Counted from the stretch's first letter, positions 10,008 through 19,154 are shown. The stretch: 64,000 bases of DNA from Lachnospiraceae bacterium AD3010 (GCA_000622025.1 JHWU01000008.1:124001-188000); one strand, 5' to 3'. Notes: generated from the letters alone by a model not told the origin. Numbers and translations are program-made.

Positions 10008-10727
10008 ATGAGAGACAGATTAAAAGAACTTCCGAAGAATGAAAGGCCTTATGAAAAGTGTGAGGAGTACGGAGCGGAATTTCTGTCCGACGCCGAGCTT
10101 CTCTCGGTGATCCTGCGGTGCGGGAGCAGGGATCTTAATTCCCTGGAGACCGCAAAGGAGATCCTTAAAAAAGCCGGACCGGAAAATACCGTTGCGGGGA
10201 TCGGGAATATCGCAGACAGCGATCTTCTGTCCATACCCGGTATTGGAAGGGTGAAGCTTATCCTCATAAAATGCATTACCGAGTACTCAAGGCGTCTATG
10301 GAAGGCCAGATTAAAAAGCAATATCTGCTTTGACCATCCGAAAAAATGCGCAAGATTCTTTATGGAGGATATGAGACATCTTTCCGCAGAAGAGGTGAGA
10401 GCGGTGCTCCTGGATACAAAGGCCAATCTTATCTCCTCAGAGGTGCTTACAAAGGGGCTTTCCGACAGGTCGCTCCTTAGTCCCAGAGAGCTGTTTTCAT
10501 ACGCTTTGAAGAAAAATGCATCCCAGGTTATCGTTCTGCATAATCACCCTAGCGGCGACCCCACTCCCAGTGATGATGACATAGAGATGACGAAGCTTCT
10601 GATCATTGCAGGCAGCATTATCGGGATAAGGCTCGCAGACTCCATAATCATCGGTGACGGAACCTATGTGAGTATGAGAGAGAGATTCGGTACTGAATGG
10701 AAAGATCCTTCGCTTCGCTCAGGATGA
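10008..10727 (+). CDS. radC: RadC-family JAB/MPN protein with a repeat-derived C-terminus
   Basis: A 239-residue RadC. A UPF0758-type N-terminus with helix-hairpin-helix SIPGIGRVKLILIK (about 81-94) precedes a JAB/MPN metalloprotease-like domain with HNHPSGDPTPSDDD near 180-193, the family signature. The cellular role of RadC is unclear; a repair role is disputed. AAGGAG at 9998-10003 supports ATG 10008, and that site can pair with TCCTTT at 9971-9976, so the start may be partly masked. The last eight residues, KDPSLRSG, are encoded by a copy of the dispersed palindrome, which also supplies the stop codon. RadC usually precedes mreB, as here. Confidence 0.93.
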   Translation: MRDRLKELPKNERPYEKCEEYGAEFLSDAELLSVILRCGSRDLNSLETAKEILKKAGPENTVAGIGNIADSDLLSIPGIGRVKLILIKCITEYSRRLWKARLKSNICFDHPKKCARFFMEDMRHLSAEEVRAVLLDTKANLISSEVLTKGLSDRSLLSPRELFSYALKKNASQVIVLHNHPSGDPTPSDDDIEMTKLLIIAGSIIGIRLADSIIIGDGTYVSMRERFGTEWKDPSLRSG

Positions 10728-10808
10728 CAGTAATGTGGATTCAGAATGACATTAATGTGGATTCAGAATGACAGTAATGTGGATTCAGAATGACAGTAAT
10801 GTGGATGA
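10704..10808 (+). repeat. Dispersed palindrome plus 22-bp tandem repeat (3.9 copies)
   Basis: GATCCTTCGCTTCGCTCAGGATGACA begins at 10704 inside radC. From 10724 the unit ATGACAGTAATGTGGATTCAGA repeats at 10724, 10746, 10768 and 10790 (last copy partial), with one substitution in the second. The first unit starts inside the palindrome tail, so the array probably arose by amplification from it. Confidence 0.93.
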
Positions 10809-10873
10809 CTCTGCACGGCACTGCTCCGCAGGGTAAAATATAGAATAAGGTTTTCAGAAAAAAAGGAGAAAAA

Positions 10874-11896
10874 ATGTCAAACCTACCGGCTTTCGGTATT
10901 GATCTCGGTACCGGAAATATAAAGATCTACAATAATATGGACGGGACCATCTTAAGAGAGAAGAATATGATCGCTGTTATGAAAAAGGATAATCTTTTAG
11001 CCTACGGAGATGATGCCTATGATATGTATGAGAAGGCTCCGGCAAATATCCGGACCAGCTTTCCCTTAAATAACGGTGTCATTGCGGATATCAAGGATAT
11101 GCAGACAGTCCTGAAATGCTTCATAACCGACCTTACTGCCAAGCAGAAGTACAGCGGTGCGGATTTCTTTCTCTCAGTTCCAAAGGATATTACCGAGGTC
11201 GAGAAAAGGGCATTCTACGATCTTATAAGTGATGCCAATATAAAGGCGAAGCGCATAATGATAGTCGACAAGGCCGTGGCTGACGGTCTTGGGCTCAATG
11301 TGGACGTAAAGACCAGCCAGGGAATGCTGGTGGTGAATTCCGGCTTTGACACCACGGAGATATCCATACTGTCTCTCGGGGGCATTGTCCTTTCAAAGCT
11401 GATAAAGATCGGCGGGAGAAAGTTTGACGAAGCTATAATCGGCGCCGTAAGAAGAGAGTACAGCCTGATAATAGGAGAAAAGACCGCTGAAAAGGTAAAG
11501 ATCCAGCTTTCCTCCCCTGACTATGATGATACCGTTCCGCCGGTAGTTTACGGAAGGGATATAGAAACGGGACTTCCGGTTGAGAGACAGATCCCTGTTG
11601 AGCTCATAGAGAGCGCGTTAAACGAAAATATCAATATAATAATCGATAATATAAAGGTGATCCTGGAACGCACTCCTCCGGAGCTTGCTGCCGATGTATA
11701 CCGTCACGGGATCTACCTGACAGGAGGATCGGCCTCCTTACGTAATTTCGGAAAACTCATAAATAAGGGCACAAACCTGAAGGTCAATCTGGCCGAGGAT
11801 CCGGTCAGCACTGTAGCTCTGGGGCTTGCCCGTGTCATAAAAGAGGAGCATTACCGCTCTGTTGCCTATTCAATAGACGGAATGTCTCCCAGATAA
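10874..11896 (+). CDS. mreB: MreB-like actin homologue with altered nucleotide-binding motifs
   Basis: A 340-residue MreB/Mbl-family protein expected to form membrane filaments guiding lateral wall synthesis with MreC, MreD, PBP2 and RodA, encoded directly downstream. Phosphate-1 is intact (FGIDLGTGNIKIY, 8-20). Phosphate-2, usually VVDIGGGTTE, reads VVNSGFDTTE near 152-161, losing the conserved aspartate and two glycines. The usual EEPMAAAIG, with the catalytic glutamate, is VDKAVADGLG near 134-143. The adenosine-side TGGSASLRNF and AEDPVSTVALG are kept. AAGGAG precedes ATG 10874. It may polymerise with little ATP hydrolysis, but that is inference. Confidence 0.88.
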   Translation: MSNLPAFGIDLGTGNIKIYNNMDGTILREKNMIAVMKKDNLLAYGDDAYDMYEKAPANIRTSFPLNNGVIADIKDMQTVLKCFITDLTAKQKYSGADFFLSVPKDITEVEKRAFYDLISDANIKAKRIMIVDKAVADGLGLNVDVKTSQGMLVVNSGFDTTEISILSLGGIVLSKLIKIGGRKFDEAIIGAVRREYSLIIGEKTAEKVKIQLSSPDYDDTVPPVVYGRDIETGLPVERQIPVELIESALNENINIIIDNIKVILERTPPELAADVYRHGIYLTGGSASLRNFGKLINKGTNLKVNLAEDPVSTVALGLARVIKEEHYRSVAYSIDGMSPR

Positions 11897-11902
11897 AACA
11901 AT

Positions 11903-12784
11903 ATGCCTAGAGTACACATCAAGCGTCAGAAATTTGTGATGCCGGGCCGTTATATCCTGCTTATCATCACCATCCTCTGTATAGCGCTGATGCTTCTCAC
12001 CTTTTTTACGGACGCTGTGTCCGGGCCGCTTTCATACGTGGCAAATTATACCATTGTGCCTGTGGAAAGAGGTCTTAATGCCATAGGGGAGCGCTTCAGC
12101 CTCAGAATGGAGGAGTGGCAGTCCTTAAAGAATGTATTAAGTGAAAATGAGGAACTAAAGAAGGAAATACAGGACCTCACCCTTGAAAAAAACCAGCTTA
12201 TCGCCGACAGGTACGAGCTGCAGGAGCTGAGGGACCTCTACGGACTCGAGGACAGATTCGGGGAATATGACAAGATCGGTGCAAGGATCATCGGAAAGGA
12301 TCCGGGCAACTGGTTTTCCGTATTCTTAATTGACAAGGGCGAATCGGACGGTATCAGGAAAAATATGAATGTTATCGCCGGAGACGGTCTTGTCGGGATC
12401 GTTACCGAAGTAGGGCCTGACTATTCAACAGTCAGGGCTCTTATTGATGACGCCAGCAATGTGAGCTCAATGGTGCTATCCACTTCAGACACGGTGATGG
12501 TTACCGGAGACCTTAAGCTTATGGACTCCGGGGAGATCCGTTTTTCCCAGCTTTCAAATCAGGACTCCACAGCAGCAGTGGGAGATGAGATAGTCACATC
12601 AAATATTTCAAACAGGTTCCTTCCGGAGCTTACTGTAGGCTATATAAGCTCCATCGAGACCGATCCGAATAATCTGACAAGATCCGGAACCCTTACTCCC
12701 GCAGTGGATTTTGAGCATTTAAGTACTGTTGTTGTGATAAGGGAGCTTAAGGTTACAAGCGATCTCGGGGAGGACCAGAGGTGA
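11903..12784 (+). CDS. mreC: Rod-shape protein MreC
   Basis: A 293-residue bitopic membrane protein linking MreB to periplasm-side or wall-side synthases. After a basic N-terminus comes one transmembrane helix (about 17-37), a coiled coil near 68-112 (NEELKKEIQDLTLEKNQL), then the beta-rich MreC domain with IGKDPGNWFSVFLIDKG and the typical VNIxAGDGLVGIV-like block. It starts 7 bp after the mreB-like gene and overlaps mreD by 4 bp, so it lies within the elongasome operon. Length is normal. Confidence 0.94.
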   Translation: MPRVHIKRQKFVMPGRYILLIITILCIALMLLTFFTDAVSGPLSYVANYTIVPVERGLNAIGERFSLRMEEWQSLKNVLSENEELKKEIQDLTLEKNQLIADRYELQELRDLYGLEDRFGEYDKIGARIIGKDPGNWFSVFLIDKGESDGIRKNMNVIAGDGLVGIVTEVGPDYSTVRALIDDASNVSSMVLSTSDTVMVTGDLKLMDSGEIRFSQLSNQDSTAAVGDEIVTSNISNRFLPELTVGYISSIETDPNNLTRSGTLTPAVDFEHLSTVVVIRELKVTSDLGEDQR

Positions 12785-13305
12785 AGAAGCGAATCTTTAT
12801 TCTGATCCTGATCTTCATTTCCTTCTGCCTTCAGTGTACGCTTTTTAAGGCACTGTCCCTGGGGAAGGTGGGTCCAAACCTCCTCCTTATGCTGACAAGC
12901 ATCTTCGGCTTTATGGGAGGAAAGAAGGACGGGATGTTTGCCGGTTTTTTTGCCGGGCTCTTTACCGATATACTCTACGGAAACGGACTTATCGGCTTTT
13001 ATATGCTGCTTTTCGTATGGGCCGGCTATGTTAACGGTATGTTCAATACCCTGTTTTATCCGGAGGATATCAAGCTTCCCCTTATACTCACAACCTGCAG
13101 CGACTTTATCTGCGGATTCTTAACCTATGTCTTTCTGTTTCTGTTGAGGTCAAAGCTTGACTTCGGCTTTTATATTGTCCATGTGATACTTCCGGAAACG
13201 GTATATACCCTTGTGGTAACCTTATTACTCTATAAACCCGTGCTGCTCCTTGCCGGGCTTTTTGATGATGACGTTCCGGGAGAACGAAAGGCGAAAGATG
13301 TTTGA
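12781..13305 (+). CDS. mreD: Rod-shape membrane protein MreD
   Basis: A 174-residue hydrophobic protein with about five membrane segments, the third component of the MreBCD system. The FGFMGGKKDGMFAGFFAGLF stretch followed by DILYGNGLIGFY is typical of MreD. It begins with GTG in a GTGA overlap with the mreC stop at 12781-12784, and its end overlaps the start of the PBP2 gene by 8 bp, so all three are probably translationally coupled. Confidence 0.92.
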   Translation: MKKRIFILILIFISFCLQCTLFKALSLGKVGPNLLLMLTSIFGFMGGKKDGMFAGFFAGLFTDILYGNGLIGFYMLLFVWAGYVNGMFNTLFYPEDIKLPLILTTCSDFICGFLTYVFLFLLRSKLDFGFYIVHVILPETVYTLVVTLLLYKPVLLLAGLFDDDVPGERKAKDV

Positions 13306-16189
13306 GCAGCTTCGTGACAAGATCATAGGAGTGATGACATCCAGGCTCTTCGTTCTGGCGGTGGCGGTCTTTATTCTTTTTTCCGTCCTTACCGTAAGGC
13401 TCTTTAATCTGCAGATAATAGAGGGTGAATCCTACCTCGACAATTTCACCTTAAAGATAGAAAGGGAGAAGACCATAAAAAGCACCCGGGGCTCCATATA
13501 TGACAGAAACGGGATCTCCCTTGCAAAGGACACTCTGGCGTACTCCGTTACGATCGAGGATAATTATGACTCGGGCTCAAAGAAGAATATGGAGATCAAT
13601 AATACCATAGTGAGCCTTATGGAGATAATAGAAGGTAACGGTGACAAGCTTATAAACGACTTTGGCATAATCCTCGATGAGTCCGGGAATTACCAGTTTA
13701 CCATGGAGGGTACCAGACAGCAGAGGTTTTTAGCGGATCTTTACGGAAGGAACAGTACGGAGGACTTAAAGGCCAGGGAAAAGAATGCTTCACCTGACGA
13801 AATCATTGATTTTCTGTGTTCCGAAAAAAAATTCGGTATCGGAACCTATACTCCGAAAAATGACGGAACCTTTGATTTTACGCCTAAGGAGGGTTTTTCA
13901 AAGGAGGATCTCCTTAAGATAATCACGGTCCGCTATAATCTCAGCCTGAACAGCTTCCAGAAGTATATATCCACTACCGTTGCCACAAACGTTAATGAAA
14001 GAACGGTTGCGGAGGTTATGGAGCACAGGGATGAGCTCAGGGGTGTGGATATTTCCGAGGACACCATAAGAGAGTATATAGATGACCCCAGCTTTTCCCA
14101 TATTCTCGGATATACCGGAAAGATAAGCGAGGAGGAGCTTGTAGAATTCAATAAAGAGCCGGACATTGATACGGCTCTTGATGCCCGAAATTACGAATTA
14201 AATGATTACGTTGGTAAGGCCGGGATCGAGCAGGTCATGGAGCGGAAGCTGCAGGGGAAAAAGGGACGTCAGACCATCTTTGTTGATAATCTGGGACGTG
14301 TCACGGAAACCGGAGACAAGACCGATCCCGTTGCCGGAAACGATCTGTATCTGACCATTGATTCCGACCTCCAGAAGGCGGTATATAAGATATTGGAGCA
14401 GAAGATAGCAGGTATAGTCATTTCAAAGCTTGTTGACGAAAAACCGGATGACTTCAGCGAGGTAAAAAGCGCTGATATAACCATTCCTATCGACAACGTG
14501 TATTTTGCTTTATTTGACAATAATTACCTTAGTATCGACCATCTTTCGGGAGAAAATGCGGGACCGAATGAAAGGGATGTGTATTCCGCCTTTTCCGCCA
14601 AGCAGACTGCAGTTATAGACCGCTTAAGGGAAGAGCTCACAAACGGTTCTTTATCCTATAATGACCAGGTGCTGGAAGAGCAGTCCTATGAAGCCTATGT
14701 GGTGTCTCTACTTCAGTCTTCAAGGAGAAACGTGCTTTTAAGGGATCTTATAGACCAGGAAAATGAGATATATATCAAATGGAAGGACGGCACCGCATCC
14801 TTAAAGGAATACCTGAAGGAGGCAGTTGCCAAGGGATGGATAGATTCCACAAAGATAAATACCGAGGAAAAGTATCTTGATTCTGATGAAGTCTATCTTA
14901 TGCTGGTGGACTATATCTGCGAGGAGCTGAGAAAAGACAGGGACTTTTCCAAGAGGATAATCAAATACATGATCCGTCAGGATGAGATCACCGGCTTCCA
15001 GATCTGCCACCTTCTCTATGAGCAGGGAAAGATCAGGGATGTGGGCAATAATCTTGCGGAGCTTGACAGCGGAGAAGTCACTCCCTACCGCTTTATGAAA
15101 AACCGTCTGGAAACCTTAGAGATAACTCCGGCGGATCTCGCCCTTGATCCCTGCTCAGGGTCAAGCGTAGTGACGGACGTGAATACGGGAGAAGTTCTGG
15201 CCTGTGTATCCTACCCAAGCTTTGATAATTCAAAGCTCGCAAATACCGTTGACGCAGAGTATTTCTCTTCCCTGCAGAATGACAAGTCACTTCCGCTATA
15301 TGACTACGCTACACAGCAGAAGACTGCTCCGGGATCCTCCTTTAAGCCTATTTCCTCGGCTGCGGGGCTGGAAGAGAGTGTTATAAACGCCGGTGAAACC
15401 ATTGACTGCGAAGGGCTTTTCGAAAAGATAACCCCTTCCCCGAAATGCTGGATCTACCCGCACGGAACCCACGGAAACCTGGAGATCACCGGTGCTATAG
15501 AGAATTCCTGCAACTTCTTCTTTTATGAGGTCGGCTACCGTCTGGCAAGCCGCGGCGGTATCTACAATAATGATTACGGTATTGAGAGACTCACTAAATA
15601 CGTGGATCTATTCGGTCTGACCGACAAATCCGGCATAGAGATAACCGAGTCGGAGCCCGATGTATCTACACAGGACGTTGTACGTTCCGCCATCGGGCAG
15701 GGCAGCCACTCCTATACCACTGTGGGGCTTGCAAGATACGTGAATGCAGTCGCAAATGAGAAAAGATGCTATAACTTAAGTATCCTTGACAAGCTGACGG
15801 ATGCAAACGGAAATGTCATAACCGACTACACCCCTACCGTCAGAAATGAGATAAATATGGCAAGCTCTACCTGGAACCTGATCCATGAGGGTATGAGAAA
15901 GGCAGTGGAAAGCTACGGTGCCTTTGAGGACTTCCCTATGACTGCTGGAGGAAAGACAGGTACGGCGCAGCAGATAACAACGAGACCGAACCACGCCGTA
16001 TTCATAGGCTTTGCGCCGTATAACAGACCGGAGATCGCAGTTGCCACACGTATAGCTTACGGCTATACCTCTTCAAATGCGGCTGAGGTCACAAGGGATA
16101 TTTTCAAGTATTATTTTAAGACAGAGGACAAGGAAGATATTATAAGAGGAGAGGCAGTACTTCCCGACAGTGCCGCCATTTCAGACTGA
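13298..16189 (+). CDS. mrdA: Elongation-type class B penicillin-binding protein 2, with large insertion
   Basis: A 963-residue transpeptidase that cross-links peptidoglycan with RodA. ATG 13298 is chosen (MFEQLRDKIIG) because GAAAGG lies 6 bp upstream; an in-frame ATG at 13250 is deep inside mreD. A single membrane anchor is at about 17-40, followed by the dimerisation domain with STRGSIYDRNG. The transpeptidase motifs are SSFK near 679-682, SCN near 737 and KTG near 885. The protein is about 300 residues longer than typical PBP2. The extra is an alpha-helical, charged block of roughly 270 residues between DNDLYLTIDSDLQ and SSVVTDVNTGEVLA. The stop overlaps the rodA ATG by one base. Confidence 0.93.
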   Translation: MFEQLRDKIIGVMTSRLFVLAVAVFILFSVLTVRLFNLQIIEGESYLDNFTLKIEREKTIKSTRGSIYDRNGISLAKDTLAYSVTIEDNYDSGSKKNMEINNTIVSLMEIIEGNGDKLINDFGIILDESGNYQFTMEGTRQQRFLADLYGRNSTEDLKAREKNASPDEIIDFLCSEKKFGIGTYTPKNDGTFDFTPKEGFSKEDLLKIITVRYNLSLNSFQKYISTTVATNVNERTVAEVMEHRDELRGVDISEDTIREYIDDPSFSHILGYTGKISEEELVEFNKEPDIDTALDARNYELNDYVGKAGIEQVMERKLQGKKGRQTIFVDNLGRVTETGDKTDPVAGNDLYLTIDSDLQKAVYKILEQKIAGIVISKLVDEKPDDFSEVKSADITIPIDNVYFALFDNNYLSIDHLSGENAGPNERDVYSAFSAKQTAVIDRLREELTNGSLSYNDQVLEEQSYEAYVVSLLQSSRRNVLLRDLIDQENEIYIKWKDGTASLKEYLKEAVAKGWIDSTKINTEEKYLDSDEVYLMLVDYICEELRKDRDFSKRIIKYMIRQDEITGFQICHLLYEQGKIRDVGNNLAELDSGEVTPYRFMKNRLETLEITPADLALDPCSGSSVVTDVNTGEVLACVSYPSFDNSKLANTVDAEYFSSLQNDKSLPLYDYATQQKTAPGSSFKPISSAAGLEESVINAGETIDCEGLFEKITPSPKCWIYPHGTHGNLEITGAIENSCNFFFYEVGYRLASRGGIYNNDYGIERLTKYVDLFGLTDKSGIEITESEPDVSTQDVVRSAIGQGSHSYTTVGLARYVNAVANEKRCYNLSILDKLTDANGNVITDYTPTVRNEINMASSTWNLIHEGMRKAVESYGAFEDFPMTAGGKTGTAQQITTRPNHAVFIGFAPYNRPEIAVATRIAYGYTSSNAAEVTRDIFKYYFKTEDKEDIIRGEAVLPDSAAISD

Positions 16190-17304
16190 TGTTTCCAAAA
16201 GCTTATCACATAAAAAACTATGATTTCTTTCTTATACTTTTTTCTGTCGCCATATCGATCTACGGTGTGGTGATAATCGGCAGTGCCCGCGAGTCAGTAC
16301 AGTCCCGTCAGATCGTAGGGCTTATTATAGGCGTCGTATTTATGATAATCCTGTCACTTGTGGATTACCGCTTTCTTTTGAATTTTTACTGGATCTACTA
16401 TATTTTGAGCCTGATCCTCCTCTTTTCGGTTCTCTATCTCGGTTCCTCCCACGGAGGTGCCACGAGATGGATAACCATAGCCGGAATACAGTTCCAGCCA
16501 TCTGAGGTTGCCAAATTTCTGTTGATTTTATTCTTTGCAAAGTTTATTATGAAAAATAAGGAAAAACTGAATACAGTCAGCCGTATCTTATTAGGTCTGG
16601 GACTGTTCCTCTTTCCCTGGTTCCTTATCTACAAGGAACCGGATCTTTCCACGAGTATGGTATTTATCCTTATCTTTATTACCATGCTGTTCATAGGAGG
16701 GCTTTCCCTTAAGATAATCTTCGGAACGCTTGCGGTAGGAGTTCCCGTTATCGTACTTGGTCTGATGCTGGTACTGCAGCCGAATCAGGAGATCATAAAG
16801 GACTATCAGCAGGCTAGGATACTTGCCTGGCTTCAGCCCGAGAACTATTCCAATGACGAGGGCTACCAGCAGCAGAATTCCATAGTTGCCATTGGCTCCG
16901 GGCAGCTGACCGGAAAGGGGTACAAGAATAACGAGGTAGGCTCCGTAAAGAACGGAAACTTTATTTCCGAACCGCAGACAGATTTTATCTTTGCCATAGT
17001 GGGAGAGGAATTGGGGTTCTTAGGCTGTATGGCGATACTGATCCTCATACTGATAATAATCGTTGAGGTCTTGAGGATTGGATGGAATGCGCCGGATCTT
17101 TCAGGCACACTTGTTTGTGCCGGGGTGGCTGCCCACCTCGGCTTCCAGACATTTTTCAATATCGCCGTCACCACAGCGGTCCTGCCGAATACCGGCATTC
17201 CGCTTCCATTTGTGAGCTATGGTATGACTTCGCTGATCAGTATTTTCATGGAGCTGGGGGTAGTCCTCAATGTAGGACTTTTAAGACAGAAAGATCGTTT
17301 TTAA
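16189..17304 (+). CDS. rodA: SEDS peptidoglycan polymerase RodA
   Basis: A 371-residue polytopic SEDS glycosyltransferase that polymerises lipid II in partnership with PBP2. About ten membrane helices are evident. Signature pieces include GATRWITIAGIQFQPSEVAKF near 89-109, KEPDLSTSM near 147 (holding the catalytic aspartate), GKGYKNN and PQTDFIFAIVGEELGF, and TGIPLPFVSYGMTSL near the C-terminus. The ATG shares one base with the PBP2 stop (TGATG). Confidence 0.96.
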   Translation: MFPKAYHIKNYDFFLILFSVAISIYGVVIIGSARESVQSRQIVGLIIGVVFMIILSLVDYRFLLNFYWIYYILSLILLFSVLYLGSSHGGATRWITIAGIQFQPSEVAKFLLILFFAKFIMKNKEKLNTVSRILLGLGLFLFPWFLIYKEPDLSTSMVFILIFITMLFIGGLSLKIIFGTLAVGVPVIVLGLMLVLQPNQEIIKDYQQARILAWLQPENYSNDEGYQQQNSIVAIGSGQLTGKGYKNNEVGSVKNGNFISEPQTDFIFAIVGEELGFLGCMAILILILIIIVEVLRIGWNAPDLSGTLVCAGVAAHLGFQTFFNIAVTTAVLPNTGIPLPFVSYGMTSLISIFMELGVVLNVGLLRQKDRF

Positions 17305-17339
17305 GGAACCGGAACAGATCCGGATCCGAAGGAGAAGGT

Positions 17340-17735
17340 ATGAATATCGGACTGGTAGCGCATGACGCAAAAAAGAAGCTCATGCAGAATTTCTGCATAG
17401 CTTACCGCGGGATTCTTTCCCACCATGAACTCTATGCCACCGGCACCACCGGACGGCTTATCGAGGAGATCACGAACCTGTCTATCCACAAGTTTCTTGC
17501 TGGGCACTTAGGGGGAGAGCAGCAGCTCGGTGCCCAGATAGAGCAGAATGAGATGGATCTGGTGATCTTTTTACGTGATCCCCTGACTTCAAAGCAGCAT
17601 GAGCCTGATGTAAACAATGTGGTAAGGCTCTGCGACATGCATAATATTCCTCTTGCAACAAATCTTGCAACAGCGGAGCTCCTTATCAAGTCACTTGACA
17701 GGGGCGACCTGGAATGGCGGGAAATGTATAAATAG
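17340..17735 (+). CDS. mgsA: Methylglyoxal synthase
   Basis: A 131-residue enzyme converting dihydroxyacetone phosphate to methylglyoxal and phosphate, a bypass of lower glycolysis. AAGGAGAAGGT directly precedes ATG 17340. The reading frame stays open upstream, inside rodA, but orthologues start here. Motifs are LVAHDAKK near 5-12, the phosphate-binding ATGTTGRLIEE near 39-49 and the catalytic aspartate in FLRDPLT near 79. Length matches the family. It sits at the end of the elongasome cluster, as in many clostridia. Confidence 0.96.
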   Translation: MNIGLVAHDAKKKLMQNFCIAYRGILSHHELYATGTTGRLIEEITNLSIHKFLAGHLGGEQQLGAQIEQNEMDLVIFLRDPLTSKQHEPDVNNVVRLCDMHNIPLATNLATAELLIKSLDRGDLEWREMYK

Positions 17736-17743
17736 ATTTTGAT

Positions 17744-18748
17744 ATGGATCACAACAACCTTACAAAAGTGTTTAAGAATGCGGTTTCCTTATATTTACTA
17801 TTGATATCGTGCCTTTTCATTTTAACGGGCTGCTCAGAAAAGCAGGTAATGCTTCCTTTCGATATCTCATCATCTGAAACCGCTTTTACCTTTGAAACAA
17901 GTAATGAGAATAATACAGTAGAGCCCTTTGCAGCCAATCTTGCAGTTCCTGACGGTGATAAGGAGGCCGGAGATGAGCTTCCGAGTGGCTCCGATTCTTA
18001 TGGTTCCGCAATACTCGTTGATACCGCAGGCTCCAACTTCCTGTACAGCCGCAATGCTCTGGCTGTGCTTTACCCTGCCAGCATGACAAAGATCCTTACC
18101 GCTATCGTGGCATTAAAGAATTCCAGCCCCGATGCGGTTCTTACAGCGGACGAAAGCTGTGTTTTCACGGAAGGGGATGTGCAGAAGATAGGATTAAAGC
18201 CCGGAGACAGCATGACTCTCGATCAGGCTCTGCACCTTCTTCTCATATATTCAGCCAATGACGTTGCACAGCTCATAGCGGTGAATATCGGCGGAAGCAC
18301 CGAGGGTTTTGCGGATATGATGAATGAAGAGGCAAAGCGGCTCGGCGCCACCAATTCCCATTTCGTAAACCCCCACGGACTTCAGGACGAGAACCACTAT
18401 ACAACGGCATATGATATGTATCTTCTTTTTAACGAGGCTATAAAATCTGATGAGATAGAGCAGATTATCGGCACCGTTAATTATTCCACTGTCTTCAGGC
18501 ATTCCGACGGATCCGAGGCCTCCTTTTCCTGTGACAACACCAACAGATTCCTTAAGGGCAGCGCCGTTGCCCCTATGAATATAAACGTTGTCGGAGGAAA
18601 GACCGGGACCACTCTCGCCGCAGGCGGCTGTCTTGTTATGCTTTCAAAGGATTCCGGGGGTAATGATTATATCAGCTGCGTTATGAAGGGCAGCACCATA
18701 GATACCACCTATGACAAAACCGCCTCTATGCTCTCCCTTATCAACTGA
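17744..18748 (+). CDS. D-alanyl-D-alanine carboxypeptidase, lipoprotein (DacA/peptidase S11)
   Basis: A 334-residue penicillin-binding carboxypeptidase that trims terminal D-Ala from stem peptides. The N-terminus has a hydrophobic signal ending in a lipobox (FILTGC, cysteine about 30), so it should be membrane-anchored by lipid outside the cell. S11 motifs are SMTK near 112, SAND near 169 and KTGT near 285. A low-complexity acidic linker follows the lipobox. It is 8 bp after mgsA with no evident strong ribosome site, so it is probably in the same transcript. Confidence 0.94.
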   Translation: MDHNNLTKVFKNAVSLYLLLISCLFILTGCSEKQVMLPFDISSSETAFTFETSNENNTVEPFAANLAVPDGDKEAGDELPSGSDSYGSAILVDTAGSNFLYSRNALAVLYPASMTKILTAIVALKNSSPDAVLTADESCVFTEGDVQKIGLKPGDSMTLDQALHLLLIYSANDVAQLIAVNIGGSTEGFADMMNEEAKRLGATNSHFVNPHGLQDENHYTTAYDMYLLFNEAIKSDEIEQIIGTVNYSTVFRHSDGSEASFSCDNTNRFLKGSAVAPMNINVVGGKTGTTLAAGGCLVMLSKDSGGNDYISCVMKGSTIDTTYDKTASMLSLIN

Positions 18749-18831
18749 TCCTTTTCAGCCTTTCCCTGTCAAATGTCATCCTGATTCTTTTTCGTGGCAC
18801 ACCGGACGTTTTACCATCCCGAGCGCCCTTT

Positions 18832-18857
18832 TGTCATCCTGAGCGAAGCGAAGGATC
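18832..18857 (-). repeat. Dispersed palindrome copy (minus orientation)
   Basis: TGTCATCCTGAGCGAAGCGA followed by AGGATC. A short partial copy, TGTCATCCTGATTC, lies about 60 bp upstream. An apparent reading frame across it (peptide ...[10 protein letters not shown]...) is an artefact of the repeat. Confidence 0.88.
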
Positions 18858-18873
18858 TTTACAGGCTTTTCAA

Positions 18874-19106
18874 TCGTGTTACGGATGACAGACTGCTTTT
18901 CGGAGCAATCAGCACGTCTCGCTTAGCGAATCGGAGTCTTATAAATTTTGCGAGTGCGAAGGCCGGGCTTGCGTCAGATTGCTTCAAAATTAATAAAACC
19001 AAAATCAGCAAGACCGGAACGGCGCCGAGCAAAATTTTGTCATAAGACGAACGATGAGCTTAGCGAGATCGTAGCGCGAAGAAAACAGTCTGTCGCCGTA
19101 ACACGA
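18874..19106. repeat. 233-bp long inverted repeat with TCGTGTTACGG / CCGTAACACGA ends
   Basis: The left end TCGTGTTACGG (18874-18884) is the exact complement of the right end (19096-19106). Inward, GACAGACTGCTTTTC matches the complement of GAAAACAGTCTGTC, then CTCGCTTAGCGAATCG..GTCTTAT and AAATTTTGC match with gaps. It occupies most of the 526-bp gap after the carboxypeptidase gene, which has no convincing gene. It is possibly a MITE-like element or a large hairpin terminator. Confidence 0.68.
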
Positions 19107-19154
19107 ATATAAAGCCCAGACAAAGACACAGAATTTCAATGCTTCATTTCCATA

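Noticed and set aside
18794-19045. 83-codon plus-strand frame
   Set aside because: It consists of the dispersed palindrome and the left part of the 233-bp inverted repeat, with no ribosome site.
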